Shown here: positions 17,458-26,402 of the stretch, piece after piece | How positions within the stretch are numbered: the first letter of the stretch is position 1 | How the letters are laid out: each line of letters opens with the position of its first letter | Program-made: the position numbers and the translations under genes | The notes under the pieces: model-generated | Seen by the model: only the letters and a program-made list of their open reading frames with translations | Told to the model about the DNA's origin: nothing | The model's database searches: none | Source: Alloalcanivorax mobilis | Lineage (GTDB): Bacteria; Pseudomonadota; Gammaproteobacteria; Pseudomonadales; Alcanivoracaceae | Assembly (NCBI RefSeq): GCF_002864685.1 | Contig: NZ_NMQZ01000010.1 | Span: 1 to 64,000, forward strand | Length of the DNA: 64,000 bases | Direction: 5' to 3'

Positions 17458-17491
17458 CCCCCGGTTGGCTCCCAACCGGGGGTTTTTCGTT
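17458..17491 (+). terminator. Rho-independent terminator upstream of DAHP synthase
   Basis: Perfect 11-bp stem CCCCCGGTTGG (17458-17468) / CCAACCGGGGG (17472-17482), 3-nt loop, then TTTTTCGTTTT. It lies 52 nt after the leader peptide stop and 232 nt before the synthase start, so it is probably the attenuator itself. Confidence 0.9.
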
Positions 17492-17574
17492 TTCAGGGCA
17501 CGGCTGTTTCCATGCCGGCAAAATCACGGCAAAGACCGCGCCCAAACCCGACACCGTTAATGAGGACAGCCGCC

Positions 17575-17706
17575 ATGACCACTGAATTTCGTTATCCCAC
17601 CCGCGCCGCCCTGTGGCTGTTTGACGCCACCGTATTGTGCTTGCCGTGGTTTGCCCGGCAACCGCTGCAACGCCTGACACCACTTTTGCGCTCGTCGCGC
17701 CGCTGA
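17575..17706 (+). CDS. 43-residue small protein upstream of DAHP synthase
   Basis: ATG at 17575 behind GAGGACAG; stop at 17706, 16 bp before the synthase ATG. The sequence has a central hydrophobic stretch ALWLFDATVLCLPWF and a basic C-terminus LLRSSRR. It contains Phe, Tyr and Trp codons but not clustered. It could be a small membrane-associated protein, a second leader that couples translation to the synthase gene, or an accessory peptide. The strong ribosome site and tight spacing argue for translation. Confidence 0.5.
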   Translation: MTTEFRYPTRAALWLFDATVLCLPWFARQPLQRLTPLLRSSRR

Positions 17707-17722
17707 ACACTAAGGAACGCCC

Positions 17723-18781
17723 ATGAACGCCACGCTTGCCGCCGTCCGCCAGGACACCCCCGCTGCGTCGGAGCACCGCCGCGTGCAGCCACTGCCCGGC
17801 CCCGCCACCCTGCGCGAGGCTCTGCCGTTGGACGCCGCCGCCGCGCAGCGGCTTGGCGATCACCGCCAGGCGGTGCGCGCCATTCTCAACGGCGACGATG
17901 ACCGCCTGCTGGTGGTCACCGGGCCCTGCTCACTGCACGACCCGGAGGCGGCGCTGGATTACGGACGCCGCCTGGCGGCGCTGGCCGGCGAGCTGGACGA
18001 CCGGCTGCTGCTGGTAATGCGCGCCTATGTGGAAAAGCCGCGCACCACCGTGGGCTGGAAAGGGCTGCTCTACGACCCCCACCTGGACGGACGCCATGAT
18101 CTCGCCGAGGGGCTGCGGGTTTCCCGCCGGCTGCTGCGTGACCTGGCCGCCCTCGGGCTGCCACTGGCCAGCGAATTGCTCAATCCGCTGGCGGCCGCCT
18201 ACCTGGAAGACCTGCTCAGTTGGGCGGCGGTGGGCGCGCGCACCACCGAATCCCAGATTCACCGCGAACTGGTCAGCGGTCTGGATCTGCCGGTGGGGTT
18301 CAAGAACGGCACCGACGGCGGTGTCGGCGTGGCCCGCGATGCGATGAGCGCGGCCGCCCACCCGCACGCCCATCTGGGCATGGACAGCCATGGCCAGAGC
18401 GCACTGATCCAAACCCCCGGCAACCCGGACACCCACCTGGTGCTGCGCGGCGGCCACGGTGGCCCCAATTACCACCGCCAGGCGGTGGACGCCGCCCGCC
18501 AGGCGCTGCGCCAGGCCGGGCTGAATCCGCGCGTGATGATCGACTGCAGCCACGCCAACAGCGGCAAGGACCCGCGGCGGCAGGCGCTGGTGCTGCAAGA
18601 CGTGATCGAGCAACGGCGCGATGGCGACGCCGCCCTGGTCGGCGTGATGCTGGAAAGCCATATCAATGGCGGCAATCAGAAGTTTGGCGAGACGCTCCAA
18701 TACGGCGTTTCCATCACCGACGCCTGCCTCGGCTGGAACGAGACCGAGCAGGCGCTGCGCCAACTCCACGCCCACCTGTGA
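17723..18781 (+). CDS. 3-deoxy-7-phosphoheptulonate synthase (class I DAHP synthase)
   Basis: 352 residues, ATG behind AAGGAAC. First step of the shikimate pathway: phosphoenolpyruvate plus erythrose 4-phosphate. Key elements are GPCSLHD (metal Cys C69), RAYVEKPRTTVGWKG (substrate-binding KPRT), GFKNGTDGG, LRGGHGGPNY (metal His), DCSHANSGKD and the C-terminal GVSITDACLGW (metal Asp). Length and motifs fit the AroF/AroG/AroH type; which effector inhibits it cannot be read from the sequence. The leader upstream suggests control by all three aromatic amino acids. The exact paralogue symbol is left open. Confidence 0.93.
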   Translation: MNATLAAVRQDTPAASEHRRVQPLPGPATLREALPLDAAAAQRLGDHRQAVRAILNGDDDRLLVVTGPCSLHDPEAALDYGRRLAALAGELDDRLLLVMRAYVEKPRTTVGWKGLLYDPHLDGRHDLAEGLRVSRRLLRDLAALGLPLASELLNPLAAAYLEDLLSWAAVGARTTESQIHRELVSGLDLPVGFKNGTDGGVGVARDAMSAAAHPHAHLGMDSHGQSALIQTPGNPDTHLVLRGGHGGPNYHRQAVDAARQALRQAGLNPRVMIDCSHANSGKDPRRQALVLQDVIEQRRDGDAALVGVMLESHINGGNQKFGETLQYGVSITDACLGWNETEQALRQLHAHL

Positions 18782-18811
18782 CGGGGGGCGCCAGAGCGGC
18801 GCCAAGCGACT

Positions 18812-20458
18812 CTAGAACGCTCCGGGGAACATCACAGCCGGCCCGACAGTGGGCTCCGGGGCGCCAAGCAACGGCGGTGGCGCGTCCCGGTGCCGCTCCT
18901 GATCCGCCAGCACAACGGTTTCCACCCGCGCCGTCAGTATGCGCACCTGTTGCTCCAAACTTTCCCCGGCATCCGCCGCCTGGCGCACCAGGCGGGCGTT
19001 ATCGCGGGTCACCTCGTCGATGCGCACCATCGCCACGCCGATCTGTTCCACGCCATGGCTTTGCTCCCCGGCGGCCAGCGCGATCTCCGCCATGATGGTG
19101 CTGACGCCGGCGGCGGCGTTTTTTATCTCTTCCATGGTGTGGCCGGCATGGCGGGCACGTTCGGCGCCCTGGTCGGCCTCCGCCAGCGCGTCGGCGACCA
19201 GCCGGTTGATGTCCCCCACCAGCCGCGTGCTGTTCTCCGCCAGGGTGCGCACTTCGGCGGCCACCACCGCGAAACCGCGCCCATGCTCACCGGCGCGCGC
19301 GGATTCCACCGCCGCGTTCAGCGCCAGCAGCCGGGTCTGGGTGGCCAGCGCCTCGATGGCGCCGCCGATGCCGCCGATGTCGGTGGCCCGTTCGCCGATG
19401 CGCTGCATCGCCGCCACCACCTGGTGCACCGCCTGGTCGCCACGCACGGCCACCTCGCGGGCATCACCGGCCAGACGATCGGCCTGGTGCGCGTGTTGTT
19501 CGGTCTGCTTGACCGTGGCGGTGATCTGCTCAACGCTGGCGGCGGTTTGTTCCTGGGCCGCCGCCAGTTCGTCGAAGCGCCGCGACAGCTCCGCGTTGCC
19601 CCGTGCGATGCGCGCGCTGTCGTGGTCAATCCCGGCGCCACTGGCGCGCACCTGGCCGACCAATTCCGCCAGGCTCCCCTGCATGGTGGCCAGGCCCTGA
19701 TAAAGCTGACCAATTTCGTTGCCGCCGCGTTTCGGCAGCGGCTCGCTCAGATCGCCGGCGGCGATGCGCCGGAAGTGCCCGACCATCTCGCCCAGCGGAC
19801 GAATCACGTTGGCGGTCACTTTCCACAGCACCAGGGCCACCAGACCCAGGGCCAGCGCGATGACGCCCGCCAGCGCCAGATCCAGCCGCGCCACCATGCG
19901 CTCGAACGAACCCACCAACCCACCGGCCTGCTGCTCGGAGGCATGCAGAAAACCGTCCGCGCTGCCCATGAACGCCTGGCCCATGTCGTTCAAACGGGAG
20001 CGCCCGGAGCGATAACCGGCGAAGTCATCGTCTTCGAGCAGCGCCAGTTGCAGGGTCAGGCCGGTGTTCATCAGCGACGCGAACGTGTCTGACAACGCCT
20101 TGATCGCCGGCGCCTGTCGCGGTTGGGCGGGCGCGTCGATAAAGCGCTGGAAAGCAGAGCGCGCGGCGACCATGAACGCTTGCGCCTGCTCGATCACCGG
20201 GCCCGGCTCATCGAATGACGGCACGCGGATCAACTCCGCCGCGCGGTCCATGGCGACCTGCGCCTGCAGCGCATTGATGTAGGCGCGATGCAACGCCGTG
20301 GTCTGCTCCACATGAATGTGATTCAGGGTGCCAAACGCCGAGCGGCTGTAGTGACTGGCGTACAGACTCAAACCGCCGACAAACAGAATCAGCAGGGTGA
20401 ACGCCAGCAGAACCAGTCCCCAACTGAGTTTCACCGTCATCGAGTCGATCAGTTTCAT
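18812..20458 (-). CDS. Methyl-accepting chemotaxis protein
   Basis: 548 residues. TM1 at about 11-33, periplasmic four-helix-type sensor 34-190, TM2 at about 192-214, HAMP 215-268 ([30 protein letters not shown]), then the signalling coiled coil. The hairpin tip [43 protein letters not shown] binds CheA/CheW; the usual Q/N of FQTN is TQTR here. There is no C-terminal NWETF-like CheR/CheB tether; it ends in [11 protein letters not shown]. Ligand unknown. Monocistronic. Confidence 0.93.
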   Translation of the reverse strand: MKLIDSMTVKLSWGLVLLAFTLLILFVGGLSLYASHYSRSAFGTLNHIHVEQTTALHRAYINALQAQVAMDRAAELIRVPSFDEPGPVIEQAQAFMVAARSAFQRFIDAPAQPRQAPAIKALSDTFASLMNTGLTLQLALLEDDDFAGYRSGRSRLNDMGQAFMGSADGFLHASEQQAGGLVGSFERMVARLDLALAGVIALALGLVALVLWKVTANVIRPLGEMVGHFRRIAAGDLSEPLPKRGGNEIGQLYQGLATMQGSLAELVGQVRASGAGIDHDSARIARGNAELSRRFDELAAAQEQTAASVEQITATVKQTEQHAHQADRLAGDAREVAVRGDQAVHQVVAAMQRIGERATDIGGIGGAIEALATQTRLLALNAAVESARAGEHGRGFAVVAAEVRTLAENSTRLVGDINRLVADALAEADQGAERARHAGHTMEEIKNAAAGVSTIMAEIALAAGEQSHGVEQIGVAMVRIDEVTRDNARLVRQAADAGESLEQQVRILTARVETVVLADQERHRDAPPPLLGAPEPTVGPAVMFPGAF

Positions 20459-20538
20459 GGCGCCTTCCGGTCCGGTTGATGAAAGGCGAACACGGTAAGG
20501 AAAAAGTATGACGGTTCGGGGAAAGAGGGGGTGGTGTT

Positions 20539-20584
20539 CAGTTTTCAGTTTTCAGTGGCCAGTGCCCAGTGGCAGTGGCAGTGG
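20539..20584. repeat. Heptamer repeat array (CAG phased every 7 bp)
   Basis: CAG occurs at 20539, 20546, 20553, 20560 and 20567, exactly 7 bp apart, first as CAGTTTT units then as CAGTGGC/CAGTGCC units, and continues at 6-bp spacing at 20573 and 20579. It lies between the chemoreceptor and the large lipoprotein gene. It is related in period and motif, in reverse orientation, to the array at 13165-13195. Confidence 0.75.
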
Positions 20585-20616
20585 CCTCGCCACGGCCGGT
20601 GACGGCCGTGGCGAGG
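20585..20616. terminator. GC-rich 14-bp perfect hairpin after the large lipoprotein gene
   Basis: Arms CCTCGCCACGGCCG (20585-20598) and CGGCCGTGGCGAGG (20603-20616) with a GTGA loop. It begins 11 bp beyond the stop of the minus-strand lipoprotein gene. No T-run is present, so it is either a stabilising 3' hairpin or a factor-dependent termination point. Confidence 0.5.
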
Positions 20617-20627
20617 GGGGAGCAGTG

Positions 20628-23600
20628 TCAGGGGCAGGCGGCGCCGTTGATGTAGCTGTCGTCGACCACGGTGTCGATCCATTGCTTCATCAGCGCCACC
20701 GCGTCGTCGTGGGCGACGCTGCGGGCAATCGGCGGCATCATGCGCTCCGGGTCCTGCTCGGCGGCGAGCCGGCAGGTGACGATGGAATCGTCGCTGGAGC
20801 CGGGCACCACCACGTGTTGCCGTCCGCAGGAGCCGCCGCCGGTGGCGGTGGGCTTCTTGCAGATGCCGTAGCCGGCGTCCACCGCCCGGAAATGATCCAG
20901 ATAGTAGCCGGTGTTGGACGCCGCGCCACGGTCGTTGTGGCAGTGCTGGCAATTCACTTCCAGGTAGGCACGCAGGCGTTGCTCCACGTCCGCCGCCGAG
21001 CCGGCCACTTCGCCGCCGTCGCCGGGCACGTTCCAACGTGGCAGGCGTTCGATGTTGGTGGCCACGCCCTGGCCGTTGATCTCAAGCTCCGGCGCGCCGC
21101 TCAGCAGGCCGTGCTCGATCCAGTACTGCAACTGGTTGACCCGTGGGAAGCCACCCTGCCCGCTGCTGCCCATAAAGCTGCTCTCGGGCATATAGGCCCG
21201 GTTCAGGTTACGAACTTTGGGGCCAATCGGAGCGCTGCCGCTGGGCCGGTCGTCGTTGCCGTGGCAGGTGATGCACTGGTTGGCGTTGGGCACGGAATAG
21301 CGGTCGGTGCTGCCGCTGATCAGGTTGCCGGTGTTGGCGTCGTGGAAGTGCCAGGTCGCGGCGCGGCGACCACCGCCCAGCGCCAGCCGCGCCACGCCAT
21401 CCTGATCCCAGATGTAGGGCAGCCCGGCCCAGAACGGTTTGCCGCTCTTGCTGGTACGTTTGATCAACAGCCGGGTTTCCACCAATTGCTCGGAGGACGT
21501 GGCTTCATCGGTAAACGCGAAGGTCTTGACGATCACCGTGCCCACCGGAAACTCCAAGGTGCCGTTCAGGTTGTTGCCGTTCTGGCCGTCCTTGTAGAGT
21601 GCTGGCTGGCCCGGCGGCAGGAACGCCACCCGGTATTTGCTCGCGTTGTCGGAGAACAGCTTGGTGTTGAGCACGAACGGCACGCCGCCTTCATGGGGCA
21701 GGCTGCGTGGATCGGCGGCGTCCTCGAACAGGTTGTACTGATCCAGACGCGGGCAGTCCACCTCCAGGGCGCCACGATTGATCTCGCCGGTCTCCACCGG
21801 CATTTCGCACAGGTGCGCCACGTATTCGTCGGTGTTGGCCGGGTCGTACTCACCGCTGCGCTCGAACGGCGGGATCGTCACCCTGGGCAGCGGCGCAAGC
21901 ACTTCGCCAAAGCGGGTCTGGCAGTCGTGATCGGAGAGCCGCGTGTCGGAGGGAAAATTCAATAGCCCGCCAATGATGTCCACCAGCCCGCCCGGGGTCA
22001 GGATCGACAGGTCCTGATCGAGCAGGCCGATCACCAGTTCCAGACCATCAGTGCCATGGAAGTTCAGATAAGGGGCGCTGTCGTCGCCCAGGTCGTTATC
22101 GTGGATGCACGACCCCCAGGTGGGCAGCTTACGCTCGCCATTGCTGTTGAACTTGTAAGCGTTGTAATGGCAGGACGGGTTCGGGTCCTGGTTGGTGAGA
22201 ATCGGTTTGCCGTTGGCGTCCTTGGGCACCGGCTGGCCGTTGGCGTCCACCGGGTAGGGGCAATCCGCGTCCAGATCGTCGCGCAGACCGTCCCAGATAA
22301 TGTGCGCGCCGCGCCCCAGGTTGGCCAGGTTCTGCAAGCTGCCGAGCAGCTCCGCCGGATTGTTCAGGGTGGGCAGATTTTTTAAACCGATCAGCGTCGG
22401 CAGCACGCTCTCGATGTCGCCGGCCAGGGTCTTCTGCAGATCCGGCGGCGGCAGGTCGTAACCGGAATGGCGCATCACGTTGTCGTGGATGTGCAGGCCT
22501 TCGGTGTAGGGGTCGAGTTTCTTGTCGGCGGTGGCGCCGGGGCCGTCGATCAGCTCATAGCTGATGTGTAGCACCGCGGCGGTGCTGTGGTCTTCGAACA
22601 GATTGTCGTAGACCTCGATGTTGTCGTAGCCGAGGGTGATAAAACCGACCCCGCGCGGCACCAGTGACACGATGCCACTCTGCGCGAAGTTGTAGGTGTT
22701 GTTGTTGCGGGCCACGTTATTGAGCATCACCGAGGTGTCGCCGTACTGGGTGATGTTCTCCAGATCGTAGATCAGGAAGCCGCCGGTGTTGCACTCGGCC
22801 ACGTTGCTGTCGTATTCGCCGCCCTGCACATTTTCGATTTCAAAGCCCATCACGTTATACGCCGCGCGGCTGTCGCGGATGATGGCGGTGTTGGTCTGGC
22901 CCACGTAGATGCCCGCGTCCGACGCGCCCACCGATTCCGAGCCCTCCACCAGAATGTTTTCCGATTCCACCGGGTAAATGCCGTAGCGGCCGCTGGCGGC
23001 GCTGGGCACGTAATCCGGGGTGGGGTCTCCTTCGTTGAGCGGCGGCGCGCTGCAGGACACCTTGATGCGCTGGGCGTAGTTGTCCTGGGTAATCAGGCCG
23101 CCACCGCCGGACCAGATCGCCCGCACGTTGCGCAGCGTGCCCCATTTCACGCCCTTGAGTTTGAAAGCATCGCCAGGGGAATCCAGGATGGTCAGATCCT
23201 GCACGGTGATGCCGCGCACGTTGAGCGCTTCCAGGCCGGTAACGTTGATGCTGTCGCGAAACGACAGCACGGTCTTGTCCTTGCCGCAGCCCTTGATCAG
23301 CACATCTTCGGTGGCCTGGATCAACAGGCTCTCGTCGAGATCGAAAAAGCCGCAGGTGAACGCCAGGGTGTCACCGGGCTTGAGCTGAATCATCGCCTCG
23401 ACCATGCGTTCGGTGGCGTCCGCGCCCGGTGAAATGGTAAAGGTGCGGCCCTCGGTGAACTGATCCGGATCGTCGCCGTCGCCGTCGCCATTACCGGGAT
23501 CGTCCGGATCACCCGGCTGATTGGGGGTCGGGCCATCCGAAGCACCCCCGGAACCGCCCCCGCCGCCACCGCAACCAGGCAGCGCCAACACCAGCGCGAT

Positions 23601-23645
23601 CAAGACCACGCCCCAGAACCGCCACAGTGCTCCGCTCGTGCCCAT
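20628..23645 (-). CDS. Lipoprotein fusing a parallel beta-helix domain to a diheme cytochrome c-type domain
   Basis: 1005 residues from the second ATG (23645), which has AAGAGGG at better spacing than the first (23651). A lipoprotein signal ends at C25 (LALPGC), followed by a Gly/Asp/Pro linker. Residues about 60-500 form right-handed beta-helix repeats (NVRGITVQDLTILDSPGDAFKL, NILVEGSESVGASDAGIYVG), as in the TIGR03805-type family. Residues about 590-1005 match the SO2930-type cytochrome family, with heme motifs CITCH (C791, C794, H795) and CQHCH (C899, C902, H903). These two are known to me as separate neighbouring genes; here they are one chain. Outer-membrane or periplasmic electron transfer is inferred. 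Confidence 0.85.
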   Translation of the reverse strand: MGTSGALWRFWGVVLIALVLALPGCGGGGGGSGGASDGPTPNQPGDPDDPGNGDGDGDDPDQFTEGRTFTISPGADATERMVEAMIQLKPGDTLAFTCGFFDLDESLLIQATEDVLIKGCGKDKTVLSFRDSINVTGLEALNVRGITVQDLTILDSPGDAFKLKGVKWGTLRNVRAIWSGGGGLITQDNYAQRIKVSCSAPPLNEGDPTPDYVPSAASGRYGIYPVESENILVEGSESVGASDAGIYVGQTNTAIIRDSRAAYNVMGFEIENVQGGEYDSNVAECNTGGFLIYDLENITQYGDTSVMLNNVARNNNTYNFAQSGIVSLVPRGVGFITLGYDNIEVYDNLFEDHSTAAVLHISYELIDGPGATADKKLDPYTEGLHIHDNVMRHSGYDLPPPDLQKTLAGDIESVLPTLIGLKNLPTLNNPAELLGSLQNLANLGRGAHIIWDGLRDDLDADCPYPVDANGQPVPKDANGKPILTNQDPNPSCHYNAYKFNSNGERKLPTWGSCIHDNDLGDDSAPYLNFHGTDGLELVIGLLDQDLSILTPGGLVDIIGGLLNFPSDTRLSDHDCQTRFGEVLAPLPRVTIPPFERSGEYDPANTDEYVAHLCEMPVETGEINRGALEVDCPRLDQYNLFEDAADPRSLPHEGGVPFVLNTKLFSDNASKYRVAFLPPGQPALYKDGQNGNNLNGTLEFPVGTVIVKTFAFTDEATSSEQLVETRLLIKRTSKSGKPFWAGLPYIWDQDGVARLALGGGRRAATWHFHDANTGNLISGSTDRYSVPNANQCITCHGNDDRPSGSAPIGPKVRNLNRAYMPESSFMGSSGQGGFPRVNQLQYWIEHGLLSGAPELEINGQGVATNIERLPRWNVPGDGGEVAGSAADVEQRLRAYLEVNCQHCHNDRGAASNTGYYLDHFRAVDAGYGICKKPTATGGGSCGRQHVVVPGSSDDSIVTCRLAAEQDPERMMPPIARSVAHDDAVALMKQWIDTVVDDSYINGAACP

Positions 23646-23806
23646 GCCCATGCCCTCTTCTTTTTGTTTTTCGCGCTCCGGCGTCAGGCGCCGGGAGTCG
23701 ATGATTTCGCGTCTCCTATTGGCACGTTTGTACTATGGGCGGGCGTGAAGGGCTGTATCGTTATTGTGCGCCGTTGGTAAAGAGGGTTGTCGCATTGGCG
23801 ATGGTG

Positions 23807-24304
23807 TCAGGAACGACCGTGAGCGGCGGCCTCCAGCCCGGCGGTGTCGACGCGCACGAACACCGAATCGGCCGAGGCGGTCAGCACCTCCCCGGCCCAC
23901 ACTTCGCAGATCACCCGGCTCTTGCGGCCCACCTCGCCTTCCACCCAGGCCCTGAGTGTCAGTTCCACGCCCATCGGCGTGGGTTTGATATAGCGGATAT
24001 TCAATTGCCCGGTGACGCAACCGATGCGCGGCGCACTGCCCGGCTCGCGCCCCTCCGCCCGGTAGTGATAGGCCATCACCGTCCAGTTGGAATGGCAGTC
24101 GATCAGCATGGCGATCAGACCGCCGTACACCAGCCCCGGCCAACCGGTGAAGTCTTCGCCGGGGGTGTGCGTGCAGATCACCTGTTTACCGTCTTCATGC
24201 CAGTGGCTTTTCAACCGTAGCCCACGGGGATGGGCGCTGCCGCAGCCGTAACAAATCCCTTCCGGGTGCCCCAGATCCTGCAAAGCGGTGACTTCACTGT
24301 TCAC
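23807..24304 (-). CDS. PaaI/hotdog-fold thioesterase
   Basis: 165 residues from GTG at 24304 (NSEVTALQDLGHPEGICYGCGSAHPRGL), behind CCGGAGAAACAA. The hotdog core shows GEDFTGWPGLVYGGLIAMLIDCHSNW, where the G-G-x-x-x-x-L-x-D pattern is that of PaaI-type acyl-CoA thioesterases, and IGCVTGQLNIRYIKPTPMGVELTLRAWV as the central strand pair. The CYGCG start resembles a small metal-binding knuckle seen in this subgroup. The acyl substrate is unknown. Confidence 0.85.
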   Translation of the reverse strand: MNSEVTALQDLGHPEGICYGCGSAHPRGLRLKSHWHEDGKQVICTHTPGEDFTGWPGLVYGGLIAMLIDCHSNWTVMAYHYRAEGREPGSAPRIGCVTGQLNIRYIKPTPMGVELTLRAWVEGEVGRKSRVICEVWAGEVLTASADSVFVRVDTAGLEAAAHGRS

Positions 24305-24431
24305 TTGTTTCTCCGGTTGAGTTGCTGTCTTTAAGAATGGGCGCTGGCAGCTCGGATTCGCGGTCGATGACCGCTCCCACATAAGAATCCGACCCTATCG
24401 CGAGACCGGCTGTTTCCTGTTCCGGTCTCGC

Positions 24432-24783
24432 TACAACGCCGCTGTAGGAGGTTCTATGGTGTCCTGCAAGAGCAATGACCGTGAGAAGATATCTCATGCC
24501 GCTGTTGACGCCCTGCTGGGCGTCCTACTTTCTTGCTTGTCCAAGAAAGTAGGCAAAGAAGGACACCCCGTTGTGTCGCCCTTCGGGTTCCCGAGGCGCG
24601 GGAAATTGATGGCTGGGTCGGCGACGAGACGACATCCTGTCGTCCGCCGCCTCAGTTGGCCGTCCCTGGCCAACTGACCCTATCAATTTCCCGCGCCTCG
24701 GCGACACAACAAGGGGGAAAGGCCCTCCAGATCGGTACTGGGCGCACCGTAGCGCTGCCCTCTCTACAACGTCGCTGTAGGAG
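24432..24783. repeat. Multi-hairpin intergenic repeat element bounded by 20-bp direct copies
   Basis: CTACAACGCCGCTGTAGGAG (24432-24451) and CTACAACGTCGCTGTAGGAG (24764-24783) bracket the element in the same orientation. Inside are a perfect 19-bp inverted repeat (24592-24610 with 24682-24700, core GCGCGGGAAATTGAT), an outer pair GTTGTGTCGCC/GGCGACACAAC (24570-24580, 24700-24710) and a hairpin CAGTTGGCC/GGCCAACTG (24653-24676). The right copy runs on as GAGCGGTCCTTGACCGCGAACC, a REP-like sequence. No protein-coding gene is credible in 24305-24923. Confidence 0.75.
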
Positions 24784-24923
24784 CGGTCCTTGACCGCGAA
24801 CCGGCGCAAGCCGGACGGCCTGCCAGCTCCCAGCAGGCTTATTTACCGACCGAAACCCGAAGCCCACCGATGGTAGAAATCATGCTCGGGGTCATTCCCG
24901 TTAATCCGCGACCAACCAAAAAC

Positions 24924-26204
24924 CTATGACGCCTGCGCGCGCCGGCCCGTCGGCCCCACCACGTGCAGGACCGAAGCGGGCAGGCTCAAGGAGGTGAGCC
25001 CCGCCACGATCAGCACCGCCGCGGCGGCGCCGAACGCCACCCAGTGGGTGCCATAGTGGTCAAAGCCCCAGCCGCCCAGCCAGGAGCTGATGGTGGCGCC
25101 GATCTGATGGCCCAGGTACGCCCAGCCATACAGCACGCCCACCGTGCGAATGCCGTAGATGTCGGCGAGAATCGCCGACGACAGCGCGATGCTGCCGGCC
25201 CACACCACGCCGGCGATGGCGGCGACCAGATACAGCTGGCTGCTGGTGGCCACGGTCAGCAACGCCAGAAAACCCAGCGCCCGAATCAGATAAATCGCCG
25301 CCAGCAGATTGCGGCGCGGCAGGCGGTCGGCGAGTTGACCCAGCACCAGGGTGCTGGGGATCGCCACCAGGCCGATCACGCCGATGCCCAGCGAGGCGGT
25401 CATGGCGTCGAAGTGATGGTCCACCAGCATCGGCACCCCCTGGGTGCCGAGCAGGTTCATGCTGAAGCCGCAGGCGAACATGCCCGCCACCACTTTCCAG
25501 AAGTAGGCGGTTTTCATCGCTTCGCCGGTGCGCAGCACCGCCAGCGGCGCCACGCCGGTTGCTCCCGGAGCGCCGCTCACGGCGCTGCCGTCGCCGCCGG
25601 TGTCGGTGCCCGGCGGCGCCTGCTCGCGCATCACCCGAAACGCCACCGGCACCACCAGTGCGATAAACAGAACGTTAAAACCGATCAGGGTGGCCTGCCA
25701 GCCCAGGTGTTCGATGGCAAAGTTGAGCAGCGGCGTCATGATGGCGATGCCGGCCATCGAGCCGGTGGAGAGATAGAACAGCGCCTTGCCCCGGCGGCGG
25801 GTGAACCAGCGGCTGATGATCGGCGTCAGCGCCACCGGGCTGGTGAACGCCAGGCCCAGTGAGAAAAGAATTCCGAACGAGAGAAAAAAACCAAAGGCGC
25901 TGGTGGTCAGTACCGCCCAGATGATCGATACCGTCACCGTGACGACCCCGAGCAACAACACGAAGCGGCTGCCCCGGGTCTGGGCCAGATGCCCGGCCAG
26001 CGGCATGCCCAGCCCGTACGCCAGCATACCCAGGGCGACGATGGTGCCCAGCACGGTACGGCTGATGCCCAGATCCTTGACCAACGGAATGAAGAACGGA
26101 CCGATGCCCATGCGCATGCCCACGGTCAGCAGCGTAATGCAGGTCGACGCCACCACGATGTTCCAGCCGAAATACCACCGGCCTCCAGAATCGGGACTGC
26201 TCAT
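24924..26204 (-). CDS. MFS transporter (monocarboxylate/oxalate-formate-like)
   Basis: 426 residues, 12 predicted membrane helices in two halves split by a Gly/Pro/Asp-rich loop at about 195-225. The N-terminal WYFGWNIVVASTCITLLTVGMRMGIGPFFIPLVKDLGISRTVLG and the conserved G-x-L-A-x-x-x-G-x-R loop (GHLAQTRGSRF) are typical of the OFA/MCT branch of the major facilitator superfamily. The substrate, perhaps a monocarboxylate, is inference. Divergent from the ArsR-rhodanese regulator, which may control it. Confidence 0.88.
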   Translation of the reverse strand: MSSPDSGGRWYFGWNIVVASTCITLLTVGMRMGIGPFFIPLVKDLGISRTVLGTIVALGMLAYGLGMPLAGHLAQTRGSRFVLLLGVVTVTVSIIWAVLTTSAFGFFLSFGILFSLGLAFTSPVALTPIISRWFTRRRGKALFYLSTGSMAGIAIMTPLLNFAIEHLGWQATLIGFNVLFIALVVPVAFRVMREQAPPGTDTGGDGSAVSGAPGATGVAPLAVLRTGEAMKTAYFWKVVAGMFACGFSMNLLGTQGVPMLVDHHFDAMTASLGIGVIGLVAIPSTLVLGQLADRLPRRNLLAAIYLIRALGFLALLTVATSSQLYLVAAIAGVVWAGSIALSSAILADIYGIRTVGVLYGWAYLGHQIGATISSWLGGWGFDHYGTHWVAFGAAAAVLIVAGLTSLSLPASVLHVVGPTGRRAQAS

Positions 26205-26293
26205 TTCTCCGGCCTCTCAAAGTCGTGCTTGTTTTTATGTCAGCGGAATAGCGGCACTTGCGCGGGCAAAACCGGGCCCCTATCATTCAGATA

Positions 26294-26305
26294 TTAATCA
26301 ATTAA
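26294..26305. promoter_or_regulatory. Palindromic candidate operator between MFS and ArsR-type genes
   Basis: TTAAT-CA-ATTAA, a perfect 12-bp palindrome in the AT-rich divergent promoter region. Imperfect AT-rich dyads of this kind are common operators for ArsR-family repressors. Binding is inferred. Confidence 0.4.
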
Positions 26306-26402
26306 AGCGTTGAATGTTTTAGTGACCCGCGCCGCCGATGTCAAGGGAACCTCTCAACAGGCGACCAATGATTCGTGCGTATCGGCACACTTCACGACGA
26401 CG

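Noticed and set aside
13165-20584. Possible CRISPR arrays because of short phased repeats
   Set aside because: The repeat units are only 7 bp, contiguous, without unique spacers and without cas genes nearby.
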